A DNA stretch of 64,000 bases from Acidimicrobiia bacterium (GTDB lineage Bacteria; Actinomycetota; Acidimicrobiia; Spongiisociales; Spongiisociaceae), in assembly GCA_009841075.1 (NCBI GenBank), contig VXMP01000068.1, positions 1 to 64,000 on the forward strand, read 5' to 3'. Shown here one piece after another: positions 9,590-18,240 of the stretch (position 1 is its first letter; every line of letters starts with the position of its first letter). A model generated the notes under the pieces. The model saw nothing but the letters and a program-made list of their open reading frames with translations, searched no databases and had not been told where the DNA came from. Position numbers and translations under genes: made by a program.

Positions 9590-10912
9590 ATGCTGAGCGT
9601 ATATCGCTACATGTTCATTATCCCCGACCTCAGGGGAAAGATACTTTTCACGCTGGGCGTCTTTGCCCTGTATAGGTTGGGTGCCACCATCCCGGTGCCG
9701 GGCATCGAGCTGGATCGGCTGGACGCCTTATCCGGCCAACAACCGGGCGGGGCCTTCGGACTGTTAAACCTGTTTTCAGGTAACGCCCTTGAGAACCTGT
9801 CCGTTTTCAGCCTGGGAATCCTCCCCTACATAACGGCCAGCATCATCATGCAGCTGCTGTCGGTGGTGATCCCCCGCCTGCAAAAACTCCAGGATGAGGG
9901 CCCGTCCGGCCGTACCGTCATCACCCGATGGACCAGAATCCTGACCGTGATCCTGGCCCTCCTCCAATCAACCGGCATCACCTACCTGTTCAGCCGAGGC
10001 AGCGGCTTTACCGGAGGGATCGTCCTGATCGACGATTACAGTCCCACCCGGGTGGTGCTGATGGTGGTCACCATGACCGCCGGAACCGCCTTCGTTATGT
10101 GGCTCGGCGAGCTGATCACCCAGCGCGGTATCGGCAACGGAATGTCGCTGTTGATCTTCATCAGCATCGTGGCCGCCTTGCCCAGCCAATTCACCCTGAT
10201 CTGGCAGTACACCGTTCCGGCGGGTCGGGCTACCTTGTTCTACATAATCATCCTGCTGTTCGTATTCATGGTGGTCGGCATCCTGTTTGTGGAGCAGGGC
10301 CAGCGGCGCATTCCTATCCAGTTCGCCAAGCGGATCCGAGGACGGCGGGTTATGGGGGGACAAAGCACTTACATTCCGCTGAAGATCAATATGGCCGGGG
10401 TTATCCCGGTTATTTTTGCCACTTCGATCCTGTTCTTCCCGGTGCTGATTTCTACCTCCATCCCCAGTACGGAAGGGTTTTTCCTCTCGGTTCGAGACTT
10501 CATCAACGTCCATCTGGCCCCGTCCGGCTATGCCTCCGGTGCCACCAGCTGGATATATATCGGGGTGTTGTTCTTCCTGATCGTGTTCTTCACCTACTTC
10601 TATACCGCCATCCAGTTTGATCCGGCCAGGCAGGCGGAGACCATCCAACGCCAGGGCGGATTCATCCCGGGCCAGCGTCCTGGTCGGCAAACCGCCCGCT
10701 ATCTGGAGCGCATCCTCAACCGCATCACCCTCCCCGGGTCCATTTTCCTCGGGTTGATAGCCATCCTGCCCGCCATCGCCTCGGCACTCTGGGCTATCCC
10801 GGTCGGATTCTCCGGAGTTTCGATCCTGATTGTGGTGGGCGTCGCCCTGGAAACCATGAAACAAATCGAGAGCCAGCTCACCATGAGGAACTACGAAGGT
10901 TTCCTGACATGA
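9590..10912 (+). CDS. secY: Protein translocase subunit SecY
   Basis: SecY is the pore of the Sec translocon in the cytoplasmic membrane. At 440 residues it is full length, with ten hydrophobic segments expected and visible. Signatures include RLGATIPVPGIELDRL, the plug-proximal NLFSGNALENLSVFSLGILP, ITQRGIGNGMSLLIFISIVA, and the C5 loop GQRRIPIQFAKRIRGRR. It ends with the C-terminal KQIESQLTMRNYEGFL. The stop overlaps adk (ATGA), as in many spc operons. Confidence 0.98.
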   Translation: MLSVYRYMFIIPDLRGKILFTLGVFALYRLGATIPVPGIELDRLDALSGQQPGGAFGLLNLFSGNALENLSVFSLGILPYITASIIMQLLSVVIPRLQKLQDEGPSGRTVITRWTRILTVILALLQSTGITYLFSRGSGFTGGIVLIDDYSPTRVVLMVVTMTAGTAFVMWLGELITQRGIGNGMSLLIFISIVAALPSQFTLIWQYTVPAGRATLFYIIILLFVFMVVGILFVEQGQRRIPIQFAKRIRGRRVMGGQSTYIPLKINMAGVIPVIFATSILFFPVLISTSIPSTEGFFLSVRDFINVHLAPSGYASGATSWIYIGVLFFLIVFFTYFYTAIQFDPARQAETIQRQGGFIPGQRPGRQTARYLERILNRITLPGSIFLGLIAILPAIASALWAIPVGFSGVSILIVVGVALETMKQIESQLTMRNYEGFLT

Positions 10913-11463
10913 AAATCCTTTTCCTCGGCCCCCCGGGGGTGGGGAAAGGTACCCAGGCCGTCCGAGTTGCAGAGGCACTTGAAATCCCCCATATCTCCAC
11001 CGGGGAAATGTTCAGAGAACACATGGATTCGGCCACAGGTCTCGGTAAGCAGATCAGCCGAATCGTGGCCCGAGGAGACCTGGTCCCCGATTCCCTAACC
11101 GTCGCCATGCTGCTGGAGCGACTCGGACATTCCGACACCGCCAACGGATATATCTTGGACGGATTTCCCCGTAACCTTCCCCAGGCCCACGCCCTGGATG
11201 AAGCAATCGGCGAGGCGGCCCTGGACGCGGTGGTGGTCTTGCAGGCCGAGTTCGACATGCTGAAGGAGCGCTTGTTAAATCGGGGGCGGGCGGACGACAC
11301 CGAGGAATCGGTTTCCAACCGGCTGGTGGTGTACGAACGGGAAACCGCCCCCTTGGTTCGTTTCTATGAAGACCGAGGGGTAACGGCCGGAGTCAACGGG
11401 GTGGGCTCGGTCGAAGAAATCACCGCAAACATTCTGGCCGCCTTGGCCCGCTTCCGGCCTTAA
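10909..11463 (+). CDS. adk: Adenylate kinase, short-lid type
   Basis: Interconverts AMP + ATP with 2 ADP in the cytosol. The 184 residues have the P-loop GPPGVGKGTQA, the AMP-site segment HISTGEMFRE and the GFPRNLPQA motif. At the lid position only a short loop is seen (LLNRGRADDTEESVSNRL), so this is the short form without the zinc-lid insertion. Coupled to secY by an ATGA overlap. map follows 40 bp later. Confidence 0.97.
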   Translation: MKILFLGPPGVGKGTQAVRVAEALEIPHISTGEMFREHMDSATGLGKQISRIVARGDLVPDSLTVAMLLERLGHSDTANGYILDGFPRNLPQAHALDEAIGEAALDAVVVLQAEFDMLKERLLNRGRADDTEESVSNRLVVYERETAPLVRFYEDRGVTAGVNGVGSVEEITANILAALARFRP

Positions 11464-11503
11464 GATCCATCGTTTGGGGCCGGGTTTCTAAAGGATATAG
11501 CCG

Positions 11504-12277
11504 GTGATCACCATCAAAAACCCGCGCCAGTTCGACAAGATGGCTACGGCCGGAAGATGCGTCGCCGCCGTCCATGAGGCCGTAGTCGAAGCCGCCGATG
11601 TGGGTGTGCAGCTGCAAGACCTGGACGAGCTGGCGGGCCAGGTTATAAGCGACCATGGATGCCGACCCTCCTTCCTGGGATACCAGGGTTTTCCGGCCCA
11701 TACCTGCATGTCCCCCAATGAGGTGGTAGTTCACGGCATCCCCGGCCCTTACCGTCTGGCCGAAGGAGACCTGCTTTCGATTGATGCCGGCGCTATCTAT
11801 AAGGGCTACCACGCCGACGCCGCCCTCACTATTCCGATCGGCGAAGTAGACGAGGAGTCCGCCCGGCTGATGGAGGTCACCCGCCAAGCCCTCTGGTCGG
11901 GTATCGACCAAACCCGGCCCGGCAACCGGGTGGGCGATATTGGTTACGCCGTCGAGATGGGAGCGGAACCCTACGGCTACGGGGTGGTCATCGATTATGT
12001 CGGGCACGGCATCGGCCGGGAAATGCACGAAAGTCCCCAGGTTCCCAACTACGGTCCCCCCGGAAAAGGGCCCCGATTACGGACCGGCATGGCGATTTGT
12101 GTGGAGCCGATGTTCAACCTGGGAACGGCGGAAACCCTGACCAAACCGGACGGTTGGACGGTGGTGACGGCAGACGGAAAAAAATCCGCCCATTTCGAAC
12201 ATACCGTGGCGCTTACAGAAGACGGGCCGGTAGTTCTTACCGTAAGCGACTTGCTAACCGCCCGCCCGTCGGGTTAA
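11504..12277 (+). CDS. map: Methionine aminopeptidase, type I
   Basis: Removes N-terminal methionine from nascent proteins. It starts at GTG 11504 (VITIKNPRQFDKMATAGR) and has 257 residues. The five metal ligands can be read in order: SIDAGAIYKGYHADAA (two Asp), YVGHGIGREMHE (His), CVEPMF (Glu) and FEHTVAL (Glu). The substrate-site His lies in PAHTCMS. The gene sits in the classic adk–map position, but the expected next gene, infA, is absent. Confidence 0.97.
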   Translation: MITIKNPRQFDKMATAGRCVAAVHEAVVEAADVGVQLQDLDELAGQVISDHGCRPSFLGYQGFPAHTCMSPNEVVVHGIPGPYRLAEGDLLSIDAGAIYKGYHADAALTIPIGEVDEESARLMEVTRQALWSGIDQTRPGNRVGDIGYAVEMGAEPYGYGVVIDYVGHGIGREMHESPQVPNYGPPGKGPRLRTGMAICVEPMFNLGTAETLTKPDGWTVVTADGKKSAHFEHTVALTEDGPVVLTVSDLLTARPSG

Positions 12278-12417
12278 TATGGTGGGCCGGACTTATTTTG
12301 TCGCGTCCTTCTGAATCCTACAGGGTAGAGGGGCGTGGTGGGTTCGACATAGGAAACCTAGGGCCGGATTGAACCAGCCCCCGGGATTTTGACGGTTACC
12401 AATCCAAAGGACCAACG

Positions 12418-12531
12418 GTGAAGGTACGACCCTCCACAAAGAAGATGTGCGATAACTGTCGCCTTATCAAACGCCGTCGCCGGGTTTGGGTGGTGTGCTC
12501 CAATCCCCGTCACAAGCAGCGGCAAGGCTAG
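12418..12531 (+). CDS. rpmJ: 50S ribosomal protein L36, zinc-binding form
   Basis: This 37-residue gene runs from GTG 12418 with AAAGGA 8 bp upstream. It reads [20 protein letters not shown] and then [17 protein letters not shown]. The C-x2-C ... C-x4-H zinc ligands are all present, so it is the zinc form. It is 140 bp after map and 23 bp before rpsM, the standard start of the alpha block. Confidence 0.96.
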   Translation: MKVRPSTKKMCDNCRLIKRRRRVWVVCSNPRHKQRQG

Positions 12532-12554
12532 AAGAGCAGAAAGGTAACCCACGA

Positions 12555-12932
12555 ATGGCGCGTATATCCGGGGTTGACCTCCCGCGGCAGAAGCGGCTGG
12601 AGATCGGACTCACCTATATATACGGTATCGGCGTCAGCACCTCTCGAGAAATGTGCTACCGGCTGGAGATCAACCCGGACACCAGGGTAGACCGGCTAAC
12701 CGATGACGAGGTGAGCCGGATACGAACCTACATCCAATCCAACCTTCGGGTGGAGGGTGACCTGCGCCGGGTGGTTGCCCAGAATATCAAGCGCAAGATG
12801 GAGATCGGCAGCTATCAGGGGCTTCGGCATCGGCGGGGACTTCCGGTCAGGGGCCAGCGCACCCACACCAACGCCCGAACCCGCAAAGGCCGCCGGATGG
12901 CCATAGCCGGCAAGAAGAAGGTCAAGAAGTGA
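12555..12932 (+). CDS. rpsM: 30S ribosomal protein S13
   Basis: S13 forms inter-subunit bridges in the head. ATG 12555 gives 125 residues starting [20 protein letters not shown]. It contains the helix-two-turn-helix region [17 protein letters not shown] and the C-terminal signature [20 protein letters not shown]. Upstream in-frame codons fall in rpmJ and are rejected. A GAAAGGTAAC ribosome-site region precedes the ATG. Confidence 0.97.
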   Translation: MARISGVDLPRQKRLEIGLTYIYGIGVSTSREMCYRLEINPDTRVDRLTDDEVSRIRTYIQSNLRVEGDLRRVVAQNIKRKMEIGSYQGLRHRRGLPVRGQRTHTNARTRKGRRMAIAGKKKVKK

Positions 12933-12974
12933 TACGGCCCGAGCAGGCCGTCGAGCGAAGTAGCGGAGGACCGA

Positions 12975-13367
12975 TTGGCTAGAGAGCGACAGAAGAGGGT
13001 ACGACGCCGCGAGCGCAAGAACATAGCGTTCGGACAGGCCCATATCAGAGCCAGCTTCAACAACACCATCATCAACATCACCGACGTTAACGGCAACACC
13101 ATCGTTTGGACATCGGGTGGATCGGTGGGCTTTAAAGGCTCCAGGAAATCGACCCCCTACGCCGCCCAGGTAGCCGCAGAGGAGGCCTCCCGCCGAGCCG
13201 GGGAGCACGGCATCCGCAAGCTGGAGGTGATTGTCAGCGGCAACGGGTCGGGACGGGATACCGCCGTTAGAACCCTCACCAACATGGGCATAGAAGTGTC
13301 CGGAGTGCGTGATGTAACCCCGCTTCCTCATAACGGTTGTCGTCCCAAGAAGCGTCGTCGAGGCTGA
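12975..13367 (+). CDS. rpsK: 30S ribosomal protein S11
   Basis: S11 is a platform protein close to the E-site mRNA. It starts at TTG 12975, with GGAGGA (about 12965–12970) upstream, giving 130 residues. Signatures are [40 protein letters not shown] and the C-terminal [16 protein letters not shown]. It ends 6 bp before rpsD. Confidence 0.97.
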   Translation: MARERQKRVRRRERKNIAFGQAHIRASFNNTIINITDVNGNTIVWTSGGSVGFKGSRKSTPYAAQVAAEEASRRAGEHGIRKLEVIVSGNGSGRDTAVRTLTNMGIEVSGVRDVTPLPHNGCRPKKRRRG

Positions 13368-13373
13368 TTCCCT

Positions 13374-13991
13374 ATGGCGCGTTACACCGGTCCTCGCACC
13401 AGAAAAAGCCGACGCCTCGGCCAAATCCTGGACGACAACAAGGCGAAATACTACGACCGCCGACCCTACCCACCTGGCGAACACGGAAGGCGGAGGGGAA
13501 GGCGAAGCAGCGATTCCGACTACCTTCACCAGCTCAAGGAAAAACAAAAGATGCGCCAGATCTATGGGATCTTGGAGCGTCAGTTCCGCCGGTACTACGA
13601 AGAAGCCGCCCGGGTAAAGGGCATAACCGGAGACAACCTGCTCCAGATTCTGGAATGCCGTCTGGACAACGTGGTGTATCGGTCGGGTTTGGCCAGGACC
13701 CGTCCCCAAGCCCGCCAGCTGGTCAACCATGGCCACTTCCAGGTCAACGGCCACAAGGTGGACATTCCTTCCTATCGGGTCCGGGCAGGCGACCTGGTTA
13801 CGGTCAAGGAAAAATCTCGCAACATCATCGTCATCCGCCACGCCGCCGACACCTCAGGTGATCGCCGGATTCCCGAGTGGCTGGAGGTCGTACTTGACGA
13901 ACGACAGATCAGAGTGATCGATGTCCCGAACCGGGCGCAGATCGACACGGCGGTACGGGAACAGCTGGTGGTCGAGCTGTACTCAAGGTAG
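13374..13991 (+). CDS. rpsD: 30S ribosomal protein S4
   Basis: S4 is a 16S rRNA assembly initiator and, in E. coli, the alpha-operon repressor. The 205 residues start MARYTGPRTRKSRRLGQILD, with the S4 domain at about residues 95–160 (LECRLDNVVYRSGLARTRPQ, then ARQLVNHGHFQVNG). The N-terminal region has no CxxC pairs, so this is the zinc-free form. It is followed by about 100 bp of non-coding DNA with a hairpin before rpoA. Confidence 0.97.
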   Translation: MARYTGPRTRKSRRLGQILDDNKAKYYDRRPYPPGEHGRRRGRRSSDSDYLHQLKEKQKMRQIYGILERQFRRYYEEAARVKGITGDNLLQILECRLDNVVYRSGLARTRPQARQLVNHGHFQVNGHKVDIPSYRVRAGDLVTVKEKSRNIIVIRHAADTSGDRRIPEWLEVVLDERQIRVIDVPNRAQIDTAVREQLVVELYSR

Positions 13992-13995
13992 AGCC

Positions 13996-14036
13996 GGTCC
14001 AAGGGCTATCAAGCCGGTTCCGGTAATGCCTGGACC
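13996..14036 (+). promoter_or_regulatory. Stem-loop between rpsD and rpoA
   Basis: GGTCCA (13996–14001) pairs with TGGACC (14031–14036), extended by GG/CC after a bulged A, and CCGG-TT-CCGG nests inside. It lies in the only sizeable gap of the alpha block. No T-run follows, so a full terminator is unlikely. A processing or regulatory leader for rpoA is possible. Confidence 0.4.
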
Positions 14037-14093
14037 AGGATCGACTTTCTAAAAAACGTAATAAGTAACCCTCGAGAATTGGGGAAGAAAATC

Positions 14094-15038
14094 TTGCAAG
14101 TGCTGGTTGTTCAACGTCCGCAGATTGAACTGGAGCCGATCAGTGCCAACCGGGCCCGTTTTGTTATTAAGCCGTTGGAACCGGGCTTCGGTTACACGCT
14201 CGGTAACACTCTGCGGCGGACGTTGCTATCCCGGATACCGGGCGCTGCCGTCTCTTCCATCCGAATTGACGGGATATATCACGAATTCACTACCATCCCC
14301 GGCGTCAAAGAAGACGTGGTGGATATCATCCTCAACATCAAACGGCTGGTGGTGCGGATGAGCGACCTCGAACCGCTCACCATCAAACTTTCCGCCACCG
14401 GTCCTAAAACCGTGACCGCCGCCGATCTTGAGGCACCTACCGGAGTCGAAATAGTCAGCCGCGATCTGCATATCGCTACCTTGTCCGAAGGTGCCTCACT
14501 GGAGGCCGAAATGGTGGTCGAGCAGGGCGTAGGCTATCGCAGTGCCGTAACAGAAGCGGGCGATGCGATCGGGACTATACCGATAGACGCCATCTTTTCG
14601 CCGGTCCGTAAGGTGTCCTTTCGGGTGGAAGACACCCAAGTGGGTCAGATGACCAACTTTGATCGGTTGGAAATCGATATAGAAACCGACGGATCGATCA
14701 ATCCAAACGAAGCCCTGTCTTCGGCCGGCAAGACGCTGGGGGAGCTGCTGAACCTGTTCGCCGATATCGGCGAAGGGGTCGGGTTGGAATTGGGAGACGT
14801 GATGGTGGTGGAGGACGTTTCGCATGATCTGGACCTTTCGATCGACGCGCTCGACCTTTCCGAGCGTCCTCGTAACTGCTTGAGGCGGGCCGAGATACAC
14901 ACGGTCGGGGAGCTGACCCAACAAACCCGGGAAGACCTCCTTGATTTGACCAATTTCGGACATAAGAGCCTCGAAGAAGTAATTGCCAAACTCGACGAGC
15001 TGGGACTGGGCATCTCCCCGTCGGGTGACAGGAATTAG
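14094..15038 (+). CDS. rpoA: RNA polymerase subunit alpha
   Basis: Alpha dimerises to nucleate RNA polymerase, and its C-terminal domain contacts promoter DNA and activators. I choose TTG 14094 (LQVLVVQRPQIELEPI), with GGGGAAG upstream. TTG 14079 would add five residues and GTG 14100 would remove two. The N-terminal domain shows FVIKPLEPGFGYTLGNTLRR and the insert FSPVRKVSFRVEDTQVGQ. The C-terminal domain (about residues 245–305) shows LSERPRNCLRRAEIHTVGEL and NFGHKSLEEVIAKL. Normal length, about 314 residues. Confidence 0.96.
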   Translation: MQVLVVQRPQIELEPISANRARFVIKPLEPGFGYTLGNTLRRTLLSRIPGAAVSSIRIDGIYHEFTTIPGVKEDVVDIILNIKRLVVRMSDLEPLTIKLSATGPKTVTAADLEAPTGVEIVSRDLHIATLSEGASLEAEMVVEQGVGYRSAVTEAGDAIGTIPIDAIFSPVRKVSFRVEDTQVGQMTNFDRLEIDIETDGSINPNEALSSAGKTLGELLNLFADIGEGVGLELGDVMVVEDVSHDLDLSIDALDLSERPRNCLRRAEIHTVGELTQQTREDLLDLTNFGHKSLEEVIAKLDELGLGISPSGDRN

Positions 15039-15047
15039 TGAGCCGAA

Positions 15048-15398
15048 ATGCCTAGACCGCGAAAAGGTAAGCGCCTGGGGGGGAGCGCCTCCCACCAAAA
15101 GGCCATCCTGTCCAACCTCACCGAAGCCCTCATCTGGGATGAACAGATCACCACCACCCTTACCAAGGCCAAGGTGCTGAGGCCCTACGCAGAGAAAATA
15201 ATCACCAAGGCCCGTCGGGGCGATCTGCATTCCCGCCGCCTGGTGCTTAGGCATCTGTCGGATCTGGAGGTGATCACCAAGCTGTTCGACGAGATCGCAC
15301 CCAGATACAAGGAACGACCTGGCGGCTACACCCGGATCGTAAAGCTGGGCCCCAGGAGAGGCGACAACGCCGAAATGGCGATGATCGAGCTGGTTTAA
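15048..15398 (+). CDS. rplQ: 50S ribosomal protein L17
   Basis: L17 lies near the exit tunnel and is usually the last gene of the alpha block. The 116 residues contain [40 protein letters not shown] and the end [20 protein letters not shown], then MIELV. It is 9 bp after rpoA. truA, rplM and rpsI, common downstream neighbours, do not follow here. Confidence 0.97.
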   Translation: MPRPRKGKRLGGSASHQKAILSNLTEALIWDEQITTTLTKAKVLRPYAEKIITKARRGDLHSRRLVLRHLSDLEVITKLFDEIAPRYKERPGGYTRIVKLGPRRGDNAEMAMIELV

Positions 15399-15449
15399 TC
15401 CCCGCCTTCAGAACTTCATTTAGCACCTTTCTAAAAGCCGGTATCGCAA

Positions 15450-15477
15450 GCCCGAGAGGTTCCCCTTTCTCCCGGGC
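15450..15477 (+). terminator. Candidate terminator hairpin after rplQ
   Basis: GCCCGAGAG (15450–15458) pairs with CTCCCGGGC (15469–15477) with a single A·C mismatch, 52 bp after rplQ. There is no clear T-tract, so it may act as a Rho-linked or intrinsic-like pause at the end of the long ribosomal operon. Function inferred from position. Confidence 0.4.
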
Positions 15478-15530
15478 ACCAAATCTGAATCGGCTTGACC
15501 AAGGAACCCCTTTTTCCGTCCACTGCCTCT

Positions 15531-15591
15531 AGGAGGTTTGGGCCGTCATTCCATTTTCTGCGGGTCTAAACCTCCTGACCAAGGGAGGTTT
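15531..15591 (+). promoter_or_regulatory. Two mutually exclusive hairpins upstream of the ARPP-1 gene
   Basis: AGGAGGTTT (15531–15539) is perfectly complementary to AAACCTCCT (15568–15576). That same middle strand is also complementary to GGAGGTTT (15584–15591), with an 8 nt loop. Only one pairing can form at a time. Such three-part complementarity is seen in attenuators and riboswitch expression platforms. It lies 102 bp before the ARPP-1 start in an otherwise featureless gap. No ligand-binding domain is recognised. Confidence 0.4.
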
Positions 15592-15692
15592 CACGAACGA
15601 GGCGCGGTTTTTGTCACACCCGACTTGCATAATTAGATCACCTGGCCGGACAGGAGTTAGAAAACCGACCAGGAAAAAGGAGGAAACGAAAA

Positions 15693-16649
15693 ATGATCAG
15701 GCGCCCACCCATTCCCCCGCCGATAGTGGAACAACCCAGCCAAATATCCCGCATTCCGGTTCTGGATCGGGCAGCAGTGGGTCAACCCGTCACTCGCCGA
15801 GGAATCTCCCTGTTTCCGGTCTACCTTCCAGGCAACCGGCTGCCCGATATCGCCACCGGCACGGACGCCGGCCTCCAAATCGAGGAACTTCCGAACTCGG
15901 CGGTGCCGCATCTGCGCATCGGCAACCCCACCAAAAAGCCCATCTTCTTGCCGGAGGGCGTGCAGCTCATCGGCGGTCTGCAAGATCGTGCCCCCAACAT
16001 CAGTGTCCTGGTCGCCCCCGAATCCGAACTTGACCTTCCGGTGTCTTGTCTGGAACGGGGCCGCTGGGGAAGCCGTACCGGTTTCCGACATGGCGATGCG
16101 TTTGCTCCCCGGCGGACCCGCCGGACAAAAAACGCCCAGGTATCCCTGGCTGTCCAAAGAAACGGCAGCCGCCGAAGCGACCAAGCCCGAGTGTGGCACA
16201 CCATCGATCAGGAGTTAAAAGACCGCCGGATCGTAGCGCCCACCTCGGCTATTAGAGCCGTAGAAGAGTCCCTCCGGTATGACGCCGGTCGAGTCCGGGT
16301 GGTGGACGAGCTTCTGGAGAAGGGGCCTCTTCCCGAGCAGTGCGGAATCGCCGTCACCCACGGATGGAGAGTGGTAGCGGTCGACATCTTCGGGGATAGA
16401 AGCCTGTTGTCGGCTCATTGGCAAGGGTTGGTCCGTTCGTATTTGTCGGAACGTCCCACCGCCGACGGCAGACCCTCCCCGACCCGTACCCTGGGCCTGA
16501 TCAACCGGCTCAATCTGGTATCCGCCACCCAGAATCCGGGGTTGGGCATGGGAGTCGAGATGCACGTGACGGATCGGCTGATGACCGCCCAGGCCCTGGT
16601 CTTAGGCGACTCCCTGGTTCACGCCTCCGCCCTGATGCCTATCCGGTAG
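15693..16649 (+). CDS. ARPP-1 family protein of unknown function
   Basis: The 318-residue protein resembles the ARPP-1 domain family (ARG and rhodanese-phosphatase-superfamily-associated protein). Supporting segments are GISLFPVYLPGN, the central ITNPTKKP-like LRIGNPTKKPIFLPEGVQLI, and GGLQDRAPNISVLVAPESE, followed by a CLERGRW segment at about residues 118–124. No signal peptide or membrane span is visible. A strong AAGGAGG (15677–15683) precedes ATG 15693. Its biochemical role is not established. It converges with add, overlapping it by 11 bp at the 3' end. The family assignment is from remembered motifs and is moderately secure. Confidence 0.7.
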   Translation: MIRRPPIPPPIVEQPSQISRIPVLDRAAVGQPVTRRGISLFPVYLPGNRLPDIATGTDAGLQIEELPNSAVPHLRIGNPTKKPIFLPEGVQLIGGLQDRAPNISVLVAPESELDLPVSCLERGRWGSRTGFRHGDAFAPRRTRRTKNAQVSLAVQRNGSRRSDQARVWHTIDQELKDRRIVAPTSAIRAVEESLRYDAGRVRVVDELLEKGPLPEQCGIAVTHGWRVVAVDIFGDRSLLSAHWQGLVRSYLSERPTADGRPSPTRTLGLINRLNLVSATQNPGLGMGVEMHVTDRLMTAQALVLGDSLVHASALMPIR

Positions 16650-17709
16650 ACCTGTCCCACACGGATCGGATCATCTCGTCGATCAGGTCTTGTCGCTGGT
16701 CAGGGTGGAGGAAGGCCGCTTCCATAGCGTTCCGTGTCACCTGTTCAACCTCCCGTCCTGACCAGCCGAAGGCCCGACAACACCGACCCAGCTCCCGGGT
16801 GAGGGTGGTGCCGCTCATCAACCGATTGTCGGTATTCACCGTCACCCGGAACCCGAGATCCAACAGTTTTCCGATCGGGTGGGTCCCGATGGAATCCACG
16901 GCACCGATATGAAGGTTGGAGGTAGGGCATTGTTCCAGGACCAAACCACGGTCCCGAACCTCGGCAGACAGCGATCCCAGGGTCCCGTCCGGATGGATGT
17001 CGTCTGTGATACGGATTCCGTGGCCGATCCGATGGGCACCGCAGGTTTGTACCGCATCCCGGATCGAATCAACCCCGGCGGCTTCTCCGGCGTGAATGGT
17101 GAAGGGCATTCCGGCCCGGCGGAGAAGGTCAAAAGCGGCCAGATGGCCGGAGGGCGGAAACCCTTCCTCGGCACCGGCAATGTCAAAGCCGACCACACCC
17201 TGATCCCGGAAGCGAAGAACCAGCTCGGCCATTTCCAGACTCCGGTTGTCTGTTCTCATCGCACAGATCAACACACCCACCTTTATATTTCGTCCGGAAC
17301 TGCCGTCCTCAAACCCGGCCAAAGCCGCCCGGACTACCTGGTCGGGCGATAAACCTCCAATCGTGTTCAACTCGGGGGCAAACCGAACCTCGGCATAGAT
17401 CACCCCGTCATCGGCCAGATCCTCCGCGGATTCGGCGGCCACCCGGTAGATGGCATTGCGGGTCTGCATTACCCCTACCGTGTGGCGGAACATCTCCAGA
17501 TACAGGCCAAGATTACGGCGGCGGGCACCGGCCTGGAGATGGGTGGCCAGTTCATCCTGGTCACGGGTGGGGAGCCCGGTGTAACCAGCTTCGTCGGCCA
17601 GGTCGATAATGGTCGCCGGACGCAACCCCCCGTCCAGATGATCGTGCAGTACCACCTTGGGGAAGGCCGACAAATCCTCAAAGCCAGGAGCGAAATCGTC
17701 GGAACCCAT
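16639..17709 (-). CDS. add: Adenosine deaminase
   Basis: Deaminates (deoxy)adenosine to (deoxy)inosine in purine salvage. The 356 residues carry the zinc motif HDHLDG (His22, His24), the substrate-site GAEEGFPP, HAGE with the catalytic Glu, the third zinc His in HRIGHG, and NTDNRLMSGT with the zinc Asp. That is a complete active site. With deoC and two aldehyde dehydrogenases further upstream on the same strand, it suggests use of deoxynucleosides. The ATG follows GGAGGG and a TAGCCT hexamer. A copy of the structured repeat ends about 42 bp upstream. Confidence 0.95.
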   Translation of the reverse strand: MGSDDFAPGFEDLSAFPKVVLHDHLDGGLRPATIIDLADEAGYTGLPTRDQDELATHLQAGARRRNLGLYLEMFRHTVGVMQTRNAIYRVAAESAEDLADDGVIYAEVRFAPELNTIGGLSPDQVVRAALAGFEDGSSGRNIKVGVLICAMRTDNRSLEMAELVLRFRDQGVVGFDIAGAEEGFPPSGHLAAFDLLRRAGMPFTIHAGEAAGVDSIRDAVQTCGAHRIGHGIRITDDIHPDGTLGSLSAEVRDRGLVLEQCPTSNLHIGAVDSIGTHPIGKLLDLGFRVTVNTDNRLMSGTTLTRELGRCCRAFGWSGREVEQVTRNAMEAAFLHPDQRQDLIDEMIRSVWDRSTG

Positions 17710-17715
17710 CCCTCC

Positions 17716-17721
17716 AGGCTA
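17716..17721 (-). promoter_or_regulatory. -10-like TAGCCT before add
   Basis: TAGCCT on the minus strand is 6 nt before the add ATG. It matches the TANNNT hexamer seen before several starts in this window. Here a GGAGGG also lies in the spacer, so a leaderless start is less certain. Confidence 0.35.
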
Positions 17722-17751
17722 CCTAAGGCTCAAACCCTTGGATTAGGCGGA

Positions 17752-18067
17752 GGTTCAAGGCGCTTCGGGAACGTTTTTTTGCGTTCTTGAAATTAGGGGT
17801 TGAAAATGTCCCGGACTCATGATACGTAGGGGGTTGCCAAGCACCGAAGGCCGGGTAAAGAGGTAGGTATCCCGATCGGATCCCCGGCCCCAAGGGAACA
17901 TAAACGTATGGAGCGAACAGCCGAACCGCAGTCTCCCGGCTTCAGTCCGGGCATGGTTGACCACGCTCCGAATCAGGTGGTGTGCGGCGGGGGAGGGGAA
18001 CCCGGCGAAGCTGGGCGGCGTGTGCCGTTTTTTGCGTTCTTGTGAGTGTTTTCCCTGGTTATAGGTG
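17752..18067 (-). repeat. Structured intergenic repeat, copy A
   Basis: This about 316 bp element is one of four. It differs from copy D at only two positions over about 245 bp of core, although they are 40 kb apart. Read on the minus strand it begins CCTATAACCAGGG. It then has a CCCAGC/GCCGGG hairpin, a GGAGCG ... CGCTCC closing stem around TGGTCAACCA and CCCGG-N7-CCGGG hairpins, an ATACG ... CGTAT stem, and GGCCGGG ... CCCGGCC. It lies in the 531 bp gap between the truncated ALDH gene and add, co-oriented with both. Apparent reading frames inside it are not preserved between copies. Confidence 0.8.
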
Positions 18068-18145
18068 GTTTCTACGAACCTGAAGCTGTGAGCGTTTTAG
18101 GTGAGTTGGTGAGGAACTTAGGTTCAGGATGTTAACTGGTGGGCT

Positions 18146-18164
18146 GTGAACCTTAGCTTCAGGG
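18146..18164. repeat. Palindromic motif beside repeat copy A
   Basis: GTGAACCTTAGCTTCAGGG is an imperfect TGAACC-N3-GGTTCA palindrome. A second partial copy, GAACTTAGGTTCAGG, lies at about 18114–18128. Similar motifs flank the other three repeat copies. The remaining DNA from 18068 to 18240 shows nothing else I can support. Confidence 0.5.
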
Positions 18165-18240
18165 AAGCGGGCGGGCGATCAGGGATCTCGATTCGGAATA
18201 GGTCAATTCGCTATTACCAAGAGGGGTCAGATATGTCGGT

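Noticed and set aside
12097-12372. Possible infA replacement reading frame after map
   Set aside because: It starts within map in another frame and has no S1/OB-fold signature, so it is not IF-1.
17752-18067. Cobalamin riboswitch suggested by AAGCCGGGAGACTGC in the repeat
   Set aside because: This resembles part of the B12 riboswitch core, but the GCCACTG, GGGAAGG and other boxes are missing, and the downstream genes (add, ABC exporter, PHP, pknB) are not cobalamin genes.
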